From assembly GCA_963728845.1 (NCBI GenBank), contig CAVSLS010000026.1:1-64000 (forward strand): DNA of 64,000 nt, given 5' to 3'. The position numbers and the translations under genes were made by a program. Under the pieces are notes generated by a model. The model saw nothing but the letters and a program-made list of their open reading frames with translations. It did not search any database and was not told the origin of the DNA. Shown here in pieces: positions 28,679-38,103 of the stretch (position 1 is its first letter; each line of letters begins with the position of its first letter). The stretch is from Bog-473 sp963728845 (lineage in GTDB: Bacteria; Actinomycetota; Acidimicrobiia; Acidimicrobiales; RAAP-2).

Positions 28679-29866
28679 TCAGAAAGGACGACTCGCTGAG
28701 GCAAGTTCCTCGAGCTGCTGGCCGAGGCGGTCGGCAACCTGGTCCCACCCCCCAAGGCTTCGCACTCTTTTGCGTCCTTCGGCACCAAGGGAGCGGCGAA
28801 GGTCTGCGCTCACGGCGAGGGCCGCCAGGGCGCGAGCTAGGTCGCCCGGATCGCGTTCGATTATCATTCCGGCCTGGCTATCTCCCAGCAGTTCAACGAC
28901 GCCATTCACCGCCGTGGCGACCACGGGAAGAGAACATGCTGCCGCCTCTAACGCCACCAACGGGTAAGCCTCGTACCGGCTCGGCAAGACGAATATGTCG
29001 GAGGCCTTGTAGAAGCTAGATGGGTCCGCTTGCCACCCAAAGAACCTTACACGTGTCGGAATCCCGGCAATGGCTGCTCGATCGGTAAACCTGGACTGGT
29101 CTCCCGAACCGACCACCCAGAGCTCAAGAGAGTCACACTCATTTGAGGCGAGGGCGACGCCATCTATCGCGATATCAAGGCCTTTGTGGTCCCAGTCGGC
29201 ACCAACGAACAATGCAACAACGGTCTCATCTGGTATGCCCAGTTCGCTGCGAATTCGCGCCCGGACAATGCTGTCTGGCTGATATCGATCCGTGTCTACC
29301 GCATTTGGGATCACCGTTATTGGTATACCTGGATAATGCCTCCTCAGTTCGTCTGCGACGCCGTTGGACACCGCGTGAAACTTTCGCAGCCGTGTGGGGC
29401 GGTAGCACCACCGCTCAGCAGCCAAGGCGAGGAGACGGTTCGCTGTGGTGTTCAAGCGGCGAGGCAGCGGTGCGCTAGCCGGGGCCAGTCTGCCCATCGC
29501 CTCGACCAAGCCAGCGTGGCACAGATGTACGGAGGAAATGTCGGCGCGATTAGGGACAACCGCTCCAGCGACGTGGACTGGTCCTCGTAAAGATCTCAGT
29601 CGCCACCCGCCCAAGACCGATCTCAGTCGCCACCCACCCAAGACAAAGAAGCAAGTGTACCTGAGCGGTGCTGGACGCCGAGGCAGCGGTATCCGATGCC
29701 ATTCCACGAGCTCGCGGAGCTCGGGAGGCAGCGTCGCTGATACCACTGTGATGTGCCATTTGTGGCTGAGGCTCTTGATCACCTCTGCGTGGACTCGATC
29801 CATCCCTCCACGGCCGTCGAGATCCTGGGCTACAAAGACGAGTCGGCGCGTCGGTGGTTCGATCAT
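28679..29866 (-). CDS. Glycosyltransferase, GT4 family
   Basis: 395 residues, classic GT-B. The start LVFVAQDLDGRGGMDRVHAE has the glycine-rich acceptor loop; FHAVSNGVADELRRHYPG leads to VIPNAVDTDRYQPD; the donor half has VGADWDHKGLDIAI and the Glu-x7-Glu motif RYEAYPLVALEAAACSLPVV. Its ATG overlaps the stop of the truncated methyltransferase as ATGA. A nine-residue duplication lies near residues 74-92. Confidence 0.88.
   Translation of the reverse strand: MIEPPTRRLVFVAQDLDGRGGMDRVHAEVIKSLSHKWHITVVSATLPPELRELVEWHRIPLPRRPAPLRYTCFFVLGGWRLRSVLGGWRLRSLRGPVHVAGAVVPNRADISSVHLCHAGLVEAMGRLAPASAPLPRRLNTTANRLLALAAERWCYRPTRLRKFHAVSNGVADELRRHYPGIPITVIPNAVDTDRYQPDSIVRARIRSELGIPDETVVALFVGADWDHKGLDIAIDGVALASNECDSLELWVVGSGDQSRFTDRAAIAGIPTRVRFFGWQADPSSFYKASDIFVLPSRYEAYPLVALEAAACSLPVVATAVNGVVELLGDSQAGMIIERDPGDLARALAALAVSADLRRSLGAEGRKRVRSLGGWDQVADRLGQQLEELASASRPF
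29592..29645 (-). repeat. 27-bp in-frame direct duplication inside a glycosyltransferase
   Basis: Units at 29592-29618 and 29619-29645 differ by two bases. They encode VLGGWRLRS twice in succession. The frame is maintained. Such a short tandem copy is a recent slippage product or an assembly artefact. Confidence 0.75.
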
Positions 29867-30385
29867 ATGAGCACCCCCCGCTGGGACGGGTTGATTCTAT
29901 GCCGATCTGTCAGGCAGAGTGCTCTCCGGGCACGCCCTTTCCACGACAATGCCTCGCTCGCGCGAACCTCGCTGTCGAACTCAAGATCTTTGGGACTCGA
30001 CGAGCGGAAGGCACGATGTTCTATGTGGACGAATCCGACGTCCTCCAACAGCCGTGCCAACGTCTCGTAGTCGTAGGAGAAGCCGTGCTGGCCTCCTTGT
30101 CCAAAGTGAGCAATGACGACTTCCATTTTGTTCCGTAACGAAGAGCTCGCGGCCTCATAGGCACAGAGGAGCGGACTGAAGCTCATTGCTCCCAGCCATC
30201 GGAACAACCGGGCCTTCAGATACTTCTCACCGTCGAAAAACGATGACACGGATGGCGCCGTCAGGACACAGGACGCGCAGGCACTCCGAGAAGGATTGCG
30301 GGACCTCGTCGCAATAGTCGTGATGTTCGACGAACGCTCGGTAAAGTTCCCACGTCTGGACGACTGCAACACTTGTCGGCCCCAC
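29863..30385 (-). pseudogene. C-terminal part of a SAM methyltransferase, 5' end lost
   Basis: The frame starting QTWELYRAFVEHHDYCDEV and SECLRVLCPDGAIRVIV is the motif-post-I region of methyltransferases that act on small molecules. It continues as FDGEKYLKARLFRWLGAMSF after removing one base of the A run at 30236-30240. The usual 100 or more residues with the SAM-binding loop are missing. At the missing end an IS3 transposase fragment is found, so an insertion or deletion event removed the N-terminus. Confidence 0.6.
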
Positions 30386-30412
30386 TCATCACTTGGGTAC
30401 TCGGCCCCGGTC
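30365..30412 (+). mobile_element. Fragment of IS3-family transposase C-terminus
   Basis: Encodes CNTCRPHSSLGYSAPV, matching the conserved ending (Y-N-x-x-R-P-H-S-S-L-G-Y) of IS3-family OrfB. Only about 16-20 codons remain. It sits where the methyltransferase lost its N-terminus and just before the aldo/keto reductase end. Confidence 0.7.
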
Positions 30413-30466
30413 AGTAGTGCCCCAACAGCGGCGGCTGGTTCCGCCGGCGGCTGGCGAGCACCTGGC

Positions 30467-31460
30467 TCAGGCCTGCGGGCTGGCACACGCCTGGGCGATC
30501 AGCTCCTCGAGCGCCTGCAGCTGGTCTGCCGCCATGTCGGTCTTGGCGGCCTCGACCGTCGAGCGGAGATGGCCGGCGTCGTTGGTCCGGAAGAGCACGA
30601 CGCCACCGCGGTTGCGGGCCATGGCACGGCGCAGGAGCAGCGCGGCGAGCACGCTCGCGTCGGTCACCTCTCCATCGAGCCGGCCCGACCACTCCCGCAG
30701 CGCCGCTTCGCTCGCTCCGGCAAGGTGAGCCCGCAACACCCTCAGGTTCCGGTCGAGGACCCCGTGGGTGATCGTGCTCGTTCCACGGCGTCGAGCGAGC
30801 CCGATCACCTCTGCGCCGAACATGCTCGCCGTCGTCGTGGAACTGCACGAGGGGGACGGCAATGGACTCGTGACCGAGGATCTCCAGGGTGCCGGCGGCG
30901 CTTGTCGCCGGGCCGGCGCACCCGATGGCTCCGGAGCCGACGAGGTCCGACAGGACCTCTTGGACCGACCCGGAGGCCCACTCTTCTGGGGTGCACTCGT
31001 GGAGGAGGAACGCCTCGAGGCGATCGCGCCGCAGGGCACGAAGGCTCGTCTCTAGGCTCCGCCGTATCTGTTCGGGTCCGAACTGCCCCCCCTGCACACT
31101 GGCAGTCGCCCGCGACCGCAGGGCCCTGTAGGGGCCCGGGACCTTGCGCAGCGCCGCGCGGGCGAGCGCCTTCGTGCGCCGGCCCGACAGGCCGTAGGTG
31201 GCGGCAGGAGCGATCCCGCACTTCGAAATGACCGTGCAGGGCTCGTTTGTCGTGGTGAGGAAGTCGCCAAGGATCGCCTCCGCGTCGCCGGACCCGTACG
31301 AGCGCGCGACGTCGAAGTGCCGGATCCCGAGTTCGACTGCCGCCGAGAGCAGCCCCATGGACTCGCTCCTCGTGTTCGATCCGACGATTCCGCTGCAGCC
31401 GAAGCCGAGAGCGGTGGTCGTGGTGCCGGGTCTCCCGAGTCCGGCAGAGGGGATCGTCAC
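30467..31460 (-). CDS. Aldo/keto reductase (frameshifted)
   Basis: Starts MTIPSAGLGRPGTTTTALGF. The tetrad is visible: Asp and Tyr in HFDVARSYGSGDAE, Lys in VISKCG, His in LLHECTPEE. The first frame ends in LVQFHDDGEHV; removing one base at 30829-30830 (plus strand) gives FHDDASMFGAEVIGLARRRG and the normal end. About 330 residues. Its ATG overlaps the GMC oxidoreductase stop as ATGA, so the two redox enzymes are translationally coupled. Probably acts on a nucleotide sugar or a glycan intermediate; this is inference from location. Confidence 0.8.
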
Positions 31461-33037
31461 CCCGGTGCCGAAAGCGCGAGCGCCAGATGGTCGGCGAGGC
31501 GGACCGACAGCGCCAGCATCGTGAAGGTTGGGTTGGAGACGCCGCTCGTGGGGAACACCGAGCAGCTCGCGACATGGAGGTTCTGGACCCCGTGCACCGT
31601 GCAGTTGGCGTCCACGACGCCGCGGGCCGGGTCGGTGGCCATGCGAGTGGTCCCCATGTGGTGGCCGATGTCGACGACGACGCCGCTCAGCTCGTCCGGG
31701 TCATCGGACAGCGAGAACGCGCCGACGTCCACGCTCGCGAGCCCGAGCCGCTCCATCTCGCCGACCACCATTTCGACGAACTGCCTCGCTCTCAATCTCG
31801 GCCTCGCCCAAGCGCCAGTCGAGACGGGCGACGCGCTGGCCGAGGGCGTCGACGCGCTCGCCGAGCGTGACGCGGCTGTCGGGGTTCGGCGCCTGCTCGA
31901 GCCCGATCGCGAGCGACATCGGCCCTGAGGTGTCCTGGCTAGGTACCCCGCGCAGGTAGTACCGGTTCGCCGCCGTCGCGAGTTGGAGGGGGTGGCGGGC
32001 GATCTCGCGGAGCTCCTCGAGCCGCCCGCGCCCGAAGCGCCGCTCCCTCAGCGCCGTGACGAGGGATTTGCCCGCCTCCACGCCCGGCAGCCGGGCGCCC
32101 TCGAAGACGACCGACGCCCCGCAATTCAGGCTCTCGGTCTTGGCCTGCCACTGTTCGGCGGCGCGGATCAGTGGCAGGTACTTGATACCGCCCTCCTTGC
32201 GCGGCCGGAAGTGCTCGCGAGCTGCCTCGCCGGTGATCTCGCCCACGGAAAATCCGGGGTGGTCCTGGAAGTACCTCCCGACCAGGTCGTGGCCGTTGCC
32301 GATGCCGCCCTCGGAGCGGCTGGTGGACGACAACAGCAGCCGAGCCGTCTCGATGCCGCCACAGCACACGACGAAGTGCTCGGCGCCGACGGTGAGCTCG
32401 TGACCGTCGATGTCCCTCGCCGTGACGCAGTCGATGGCGTCGCCCTGCGGGCCGGCGACGATCTCGGTAACGTTGGCGTGGAGCACGACATGGATCTTGC
32501 TCAGGGTCTCGAGCGTGTCGTCGCGCAGACCTCGGCGAAGTTCGGGCTCGGGCTGAACTGCGAGTACACCGTGAAGAGGAGCCGCTCGTCGAAGGCCGGG
32601 CCGGCGGGGAGGACGCTCGGCCACCGGGGCTCTCCCGGGTCGCCGAACGTCTCGATCGCCAGGATGGCCTCGGCCCGCTTCAGGTACGGCTGCAGCTCGG
32701 CGGGTGTGAGCGGCCAGCCGCTCTCGGGCACCCACGACCTGGCGGTGAAGTCGATGTCCTGGAGGGGCAGCGCCTGTCCCGCCCAGCGGGTCGTGGCGCC
32801 TCCGAGGGTCCGGAACCGGAGGGTGTGGATCCCGGTGTGGGCGAGGCCGACCACCTCTGAGCGGAACAGCTCCTGCGAGCGTTCCTCGAATCGCCGCCCG
32901 CCCCCTTCGAGGACGATGACAGAGACGCCATTGCGGGCGAGCTCGGTCGCCACGGTGATCCCCGCAGCCCCCCCTCCGACGACGCAGACCTGTGCCCGCA
33001 GCTCACGGGGATCGGCAGCGGCGATGTCAGTCAGCAC
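31457..33037 (-). CDS. GMC-family FAD oxidoreductase (two frameshifts)
   Basis: Joined length about 526 residues. The FAD-binding start is CVVGGGAAGITVATELARNG; the middle has GNGHDLVGRYFQDHPG; the end has HHMGTTRM, the catalytic His region, then NLHVASCSVFPTSGVSNPTF. Frames change near 32520 (one base missing) and near 31793-31815 (one extra). GTG 33037 is the likely start. GMC enzymes oxidise alcohols or sugar hydroxyls with FAD. Paired with the aldo/keto reductase, an oxidation-reduction (epimerisation-like) step on a sugar is possible. Confidence 0.82.
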
Positions 33038-33117
33038 GTTGGGCGTTCCTCAGGGTCGCATGCCGTCGTGGTGGCAGCCTTGATCTGGCACGACAATACT
33101 CCAGCGAGGGTCGCGCG

Positions 33118-33459
33118 CTAGCGGCTCGACTTGGGCACGATGCACCTGAGAGAGCGCCGCCTCGGCATTGTCGCAGACGTGGCCTCACAAGCCCGATCCC
33201 GGCGGCTCGGTGCGCCTGTACCTCTTTGCCGGTGTGGACGAGCTCGGCCACGTGCCCCATCGGTGAGCAGCGCAGGCAGGTGGGCCAGGATGCCGACGTC
33301 GGCGACGGAACTGATTGCCGGCTGGAGCCGCACCAGGTCGAGGATGAAACTCGATGAGCCATTGCTAGTTGTAGGCGCGCCGGACCGGGTGGAGAACACG
33401 ATGGCGGCGGTGTCCAGCTGTGGGACGTACCAGATGGCCCGGGCCATGAACAGACGCAA
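33118..33459 (-). CDS. Small unassigned ORF, possibly PqqD-like
   Basis: Reads QLDTAAIVFSTRSGAPTTSN then SSSFILDLVRLQPAISSVAD, a pattern (Asp-x-hydrophobic strand, Gly, then an Asn and a helix with I/L) that resembles PqqD-type peptide chaperones. A neighbouring frame gives HVAELVHTGKEVQAH, which could be the true end after a frameshift. The rest of the listed frame is Arg-rich and likely not translated. The remainder of 33460-33560 shows no gene. Low certainty. Confidence 0.25.
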   Translation of the reverse strand: MRLFMARAIWYVPQLDTAAIVFSTRSGAPTTSNGSSSFILDLVRLQPAISSVADVGILAHLPALLTDGARGRARPHRQRGTGAPSRRDRACEATSATMPRRRSLRCIVPKSSR

Positions 33460-33560
33460 ATGCCGTTCCGAGAATCATCGGACACGATGACTATCGGGAA
33501 TTCTCCGACTGTATGACTGTTGCTTCAGCAACGTGTCGAAATGCAGCTCTGCCCGTCACC

Positions 33561-35284
33561 TCATCGCGTGGCCCAAAATCCGCTAGGCGCCCACCATTCG
33601 AGCACGAGCAGAAGATCGCAGTCCTCTACTGTCGCCAGCCGATGGGAGATCACGATAACTGTCACATGATCACGTAACTCCGATAATGTGCGCCGCACCA
33701 AGCTCTCTGATCGCCCATCGAGTGCGCTCGTGGGCTCATCCAAGACAAGTACCCGAGGCGACCCAACAAGCGCCCGAGCAATGGCCAATCGTTGTCGTTG
33801 TCCTCCCGAAAGTGAGCCACCGCCTTCCCCCACTGGCGTCTCATACGATCGTGGCATCCCTACAACGTCCTCATGAAGATGGGCGGCACGCGATGCAATC
33901 TCAATCTGCTCTTGGGAAACATTCCGGAAAAATGAAATGTTCGATGCGATCGAACCTTGCAACAAGATCGATTCCTGGGCTACCAGCGCAATCGGGCTTG
34001 TCCCGTTTCCCTTCCTGATAGATGAGGCTGGTACATCTCCCACGAACGCATGTCCATGTGAGGGCATTCGCATTCCTAGGACCAATTGACTCAATGTCGA
34101 TTTTCCGCTTCCAGACCTTCCCACAACTCCAAGAATCTTACCGCTAGGAATGTAGAATGACACGTTCTTTAAGAGCCTCAGGTCCCGAATCATATGCAAA
34201 CGAAACCCCATCGAACTTAATATCAAAATCTTCAGGAACTCGATTTCCATTTAATTCCGGTGAACTTGCCTGATAGTGCCTGAACTTCTGTTTGGACTTC
34301 ATCCAAAAATGGTTCATACGACCGAATCTGTTGACTACTAGATTGGATCGCGGAGCCATATACCAGTGATCGCAAGGTGAGCACCAGAATGGCCCCGGTT
34401 GCGCCTAGATTTTTTCCCGAGTGAGCTCAGCAGTAGTGCGAGACCAACAATGATGAACCCCAGCGCGAGTGTTTGGTAGACTACGGAATTAGATTGCCCC
34501 AAGAGGCGGCTTTTCGCATAGCTTATGGCAGCCTCGTGATTTCGTTGGTGCAGACGATCTGTCGCCTCTTGTTCCACGCCGAACAAACGAAACTCACGAG
34601 CTAGGCGCGTATATTCAGTAGCTAGGGTCGCAATCCTTTGGCTGTCATTTGAAAGCCGAACGGAGGCCTTTCGGGTCAATCTGAGGATGGGGCGCATGAC
34701 CGTTGATAACACGACACCGGCTACAATTACCACGCTCGCTGTAATAGGATTTACTATAAAGGCGGCCAACAGAAGCGCCAACGCTCCAAAAAAGCCTTGC
34801 AGCATCAGTGGAGATAGATTGTGTTAACATGGCCTATATAGTCGCAGTTGACCGTTAGGAGCTGTTGGACGTGACCAAGCCGTTCGGCCGATTGAATGTC
34901 CCAACTGGCCTTGAAATACGAATCCATGACCTTGTCTCGACCTGCCTCCACCGCCGAGCTTGACATTGAGCTAGTGACGAAAGCCGAAGTGATGCTAAAA
35001 ATAAAGAAGAGGATTAGGAGTCCGATACAAACCAATATTGAATCGTGTAATGATATCGATAATCCATGAAGCTTTAGATTGTCATTGCCTTCTGCGTGGC
35101 TTGCCGCCAGTTCAGTGATTATGACCAGGAGTGCTGCCTGTGACAATCCTCCCACAAGAGAGCAGCTTGCAATCCATATAAGGTTACGATTTAGCGACCT
35201 GAGGCCCAGGGATCTCAACGAGGTGAGTATTGCAAGTACACTTCTCTGCTTTGTGGTTTTCTTTACTTTCGGTCTGTGTTTCAC
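33561..35284 (-). CDS. AT-rich ABC exporter (flippase-like), frame broken several times
   Basis: N-terminal frame 34805-35284 (LSQAALLVIITELAAS, helices, VEAGRDKVMDSYF), middle frame 34338-34805 (helices, FFGALALLLAAFIVNPITAS), then 34144-34359 and the ATPase frame 33561-34250. The ATPase has Walker A GRSGSGKST, signature SLSGGQRQRLAIARAL, Walker B VLVLDEPTSALD and VISHRLATVED. Full length would be about 570 residues. Base composition is clearly richer in A+T than its neighbours, which suggests transfer from another genome. It may export lipid-linked oligosaccharide. Three or more frame breaks mean it is either decayed or badly assembled. Confidence 0.7.
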
Positions 35285-35443
35285 CGGCCAGCTACTCGCA
35301 GGTGTGACATTCTTGAGGAAACCTCTTCAGTCGAGCGATCGATATCTTGCGTCTCATGCAAAGGGCTTGTGCAGACTTCAGCACAGCATCGAGTAACTGG
35401 TAGGACAAGTCTGTGAAGCGGGAGTTTAGTGGCGCTTCAGATT

Positions 35444-36320
35444 TCAGCGGGATGTGATGGTCTCGAATAGGTTCACCGTGGGCTTGCCGGCGTAGAGCAG
35501 CGCGTGTTCGCGGGAATTATCCACGCAGAGAGGTGGCCACCACCTGGCATGCCAAAGAGGCCATCCGGAGCTCTACGCACACGGCGACGAGGCCACCACA
35601 CGCGAGTGGATCGAGCGCCTCGTCACCGAGATGGGCGATCGTGACCTCGAACGGACCCACCGAGGGCGCCGACGATCTGATCAAGCGCGTCAAGCGTGCC
35701 GCCTTCAGAATTTCCGGCTCGCAGGCCCAGGAACCTCGCGCCGGAGTCTTTGACGCCGCGTTCGTCGGCCATCGTGAGCAGGCGCCGGATCCGCTAGAGC
35801 TCGGATCTCCCTAGCGGCTGCGGAGTCCGAGGGTCTCGTTTCTGGACGTGCCGGCGGCACTCGTCTAGCTTGGCGTTGGCGTGGCGGACGACATGGAACG
35901 GATCGGCCACCTGGGTGATCCCGGGCACCATGGCGCCGAAGACGGCTCGGTAGGGGCCCGACAGGTCCGTGGTCGCCCAGTCGATCCGAGCACAGAAGTC
36001 CAGACCCTGGTCATTGAGCCACGGCACCTGGCCTCTGGCACTTCGACCAGCGACGACGTCGAAGAGTTGGCCCGCTTCGACGTTCGCGATCGAGCTTGCG
36101 AACTCGCCCCAGTGATTGGCGCCTCGGCGCACGAAGACAACTCGTCGAGTCCGAGTGCATACACGTTCTCGAAGTGTCCGGTCACGTCGACGAGCGCCTC
36201 GCTGTAACGGAGGACCGTGTCGTTGACCGTGTGCCAGTCACGGCGGAGCTCAGCGACGACCTGCCGATGCGCCGCTCAGATCCGGAGAGCCCGTTTCGTG
36301 AGTGCCATGCGAGTGGCATT
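35444..36320 (-). mobile_element. Decayed ISL3-family transposase with an internally inverted segment
   Basis: On the minus strand from about 36320: LTKRALRI, then WHTVNDTVLRYSEALVDVTG, YALGLDELS, HWGEFASSIANVEAGQL, DWATTDLSGPYRAVF, QVADPFHVVRHANAKLDECR, RIRRLLTMADERG up to FLGLRAG. This is the order of ISL3 transposases. The next expected part (EVATTWHAKEAI, TREWIERLVTEMGDRDL, NGPTEGADDLIKRVKRAAFR) lies on the opposite strand at about 35526-35711. The end EHALLYAGKPTVNLFETITS is again on the minus strand at 35444-35516. An in-frame TAG at 35796-35794 and several shifts show decay. Confidence 0.8.
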
Positions 36321-36763
36321 CGGCACGACGGCCGATCCGATCCGTCCATCCATCTTGGTGTCGTCCGCAGAATCGTCCGAGACCGTCGCCTTTTCGTGGG
36401 GGCGGGCAGATTTGTTCGTTCGATGGGAAAGCGATGTGTATTCGCCTAGTAGCGCGAATTCACAATGTTTCCAACAGCTGAGTCGGTGGAAGGAAGGCCC
36501 ATGCAGAAGACCTGCTGTCCCAATGCTGAAGGGGCTCTCTGACCGTCGAGAAGGGGACAGTGTTCCGAAGTTAGCGTGGCCCGAGTTCGACTCCTTTGCT
36601 CCTGTCGAGGATGCAGGCTGTCTGAAGAACTGGTGGGGCAACCTCTCGTCCGACAAACGCACAGCATTTGCCGACGAGGGGGATGAGGCCGGTCGGGCTA
36701 GGAGGCAGTCTTGAGGGCATCGGCTATGACCTGTTATCCGGCACACGATCGGAATGGCGTTCC
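36320..36763. other. No gene recognised
   Basis: About 440 bases between the ISL3 remnant and a glycosyltransferase. Open frames exist on both strands but none resembles a protein family, and the minus-strand frame is continuous only by chance with the ISL3 start. The region probably includes the promoter of the glycosyltransferase. Confidence 0.5.
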
Positions 36764-37924
36764 GTGAGTAGTCACGACTTCGCTCCCTTACGAATCCTCT
36801 TGACCATCCACCACGATCTCGACCTCAACACCGGAGCGCCGGGATCGACTCTCCAGTTGGGGAATGCTCTTCGCAGACAAGGCCACCAAGTATCCGTGGT
36901 CGGCTTCGACAATCTCCCCATCGATCTGGGACCGCGTCTAAACCAACTCACCTTTCCCGTGTATGCCGCTGCTCACGTCAGACGCTTGCTGAGCCGAGGT
37001 CTGGTGGATGTTGTCGATGCCTCGACTGGTGACCTTTCGCTGCTGCCCCGGGCCGCGATCACAAAGGCACGGGCAATCGTAGTAACTCGGAGCCATGGGC
37101 TCGATCACCTCGCCCACCTGGAGCTGATGAGCGCCGCCAAGCGCGGTGAAGTGACCTTGCGCCGTCGGTACTTCATCTACCACGGCGGTATTCAACTGTC
37201 CCAGGTGGCACGGTCGCTGCGGATCGCTGACTTCTCCGTATTCAACAACTCACCTGAACGGCAATGGGCCATTGACAACCTTCGTGTGCGGCCTGATCGT
37301 TCAGCGGTCGCACCGAATGGCGTGGCTCCCGAGCTTGTTGGTCTTCCCCTTGGCGACGCGGACGCCGTTCCTCGAATAGCGATCCTCGGGGGGTTTGCAT
37401 GGCGAAAGGGAGCTGAGACCGCTGCCACGGTTCTGTCCGAGGTGTTGAAGCGGATGCCCCGCGCTGAGGCGAGTTGGCTGGGAGCCGACCCGAAGGAGGT
37501 TGCCCGCGCTCTGGATCCCGCTGTCCGCGATCGAGTCAGGGTTCTCCCCCGATATGAGCTCGTCGAGCTGCCTTCCCTGCTTCACAAGCACGAAATTCTC
37601 CTCTTCCTTTCCCGCATGGAAGGATTTGGAATCGTTGTAATCGAGGGCATGGCATGCGGGTTGATCCCCGTCGCAAGCGACATCCCCGGACCGAGGGACA
37701 TCCTCAATGGCAAGGCCGCGGGCATCCTGGTTCCTGTCGGCGATGTCGGAGCCGCAGTCGATGCCGTTACCTATCTCTTAGAGCATCGGGAAGAGCGCCA
37801 GCAGATGCGCAGGCGTGCCCACACGTTGGCGCAGGGTTATTCTTATGACGCGATCGCAGACGGGCGTGTCGCGTTGTATCGCAGCCTCCTCGCTGATAAG
37901 CAGGCCCAGAAGCCGAGGCAGTGA
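36764..37924 (+). CDS. Glycosyltransferase, GT4 family
   Basis: About 386 residues from GTG 36764 (VSSHDFAPLRILLTIHHDLD). NTGAPGSTLQLGNALRRQGH is the acceptor loop; VVTRSHGLDHL and FNNSPERQWAIDNLRV lead to the donor half with RIAILGGFAWRKGAETA and FLSRMEGFGIVVIEGMACGL (Glu-x7-Glu). The frame is open further upstream to 36668 but with no better start. A healthy, unbroken gene between two mobile-element-rich segments. Confidence 0.85.
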   Translation: MSSHDFAPLRILLTIHHDLDLNTGAPGSTLQLGNALRRQGHQVSVVGFDNLPIDLGPRLNQLTFPVYAAAHVRRLLSRGLVDVVDASTGDLSLLPRAAITKARAIVVTRSHGLDHLAHLELMSAAKRGEVTLRRRYFIYHGGIQLSQVARSLRIADFSVFNNSPERQWAIDNLRVRPDRSAVAPNGVAPELVGLPLGDADAVPRIAILGGFAWRKGAETAATVLSEVLKRMPRAEASWLGADPKEVARALDPAVRDRVRVLPRYELVELPSLLHKHEILLFLSRMEGFGIVVIEGMACGLIPVASDIPGPRDILNGKAAGILVPVGDVGAAVDAVTYLLEHREERQQMRRRAHTLAQGYSYDAIADGRVALYRSLLADKQAQKPRQ

Positions 37925-38103
37925 CCTGACCGAGATTCTCCGAATAGAAGTTTCTGGCCTACTTCGCCCGTTGTGCCCGTTGTCAGCGACGACGGCCAGC
38001 AGCTGGGCGCGACACTGAGGCGCGGCGACTCAAGATCGCACGTTTCTCGACCAACCGGATCTCGATTCTTGTGCCAGCGGACCGATCTTGGGGGATCAGG
38101 CCA

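Noticed and set aside
36276..36746. 156-codon minus-strand frame running into the ISL3 remnant
   Set aside because: Only its last residues match the transposase; the rest has no family and composition unlike coding.
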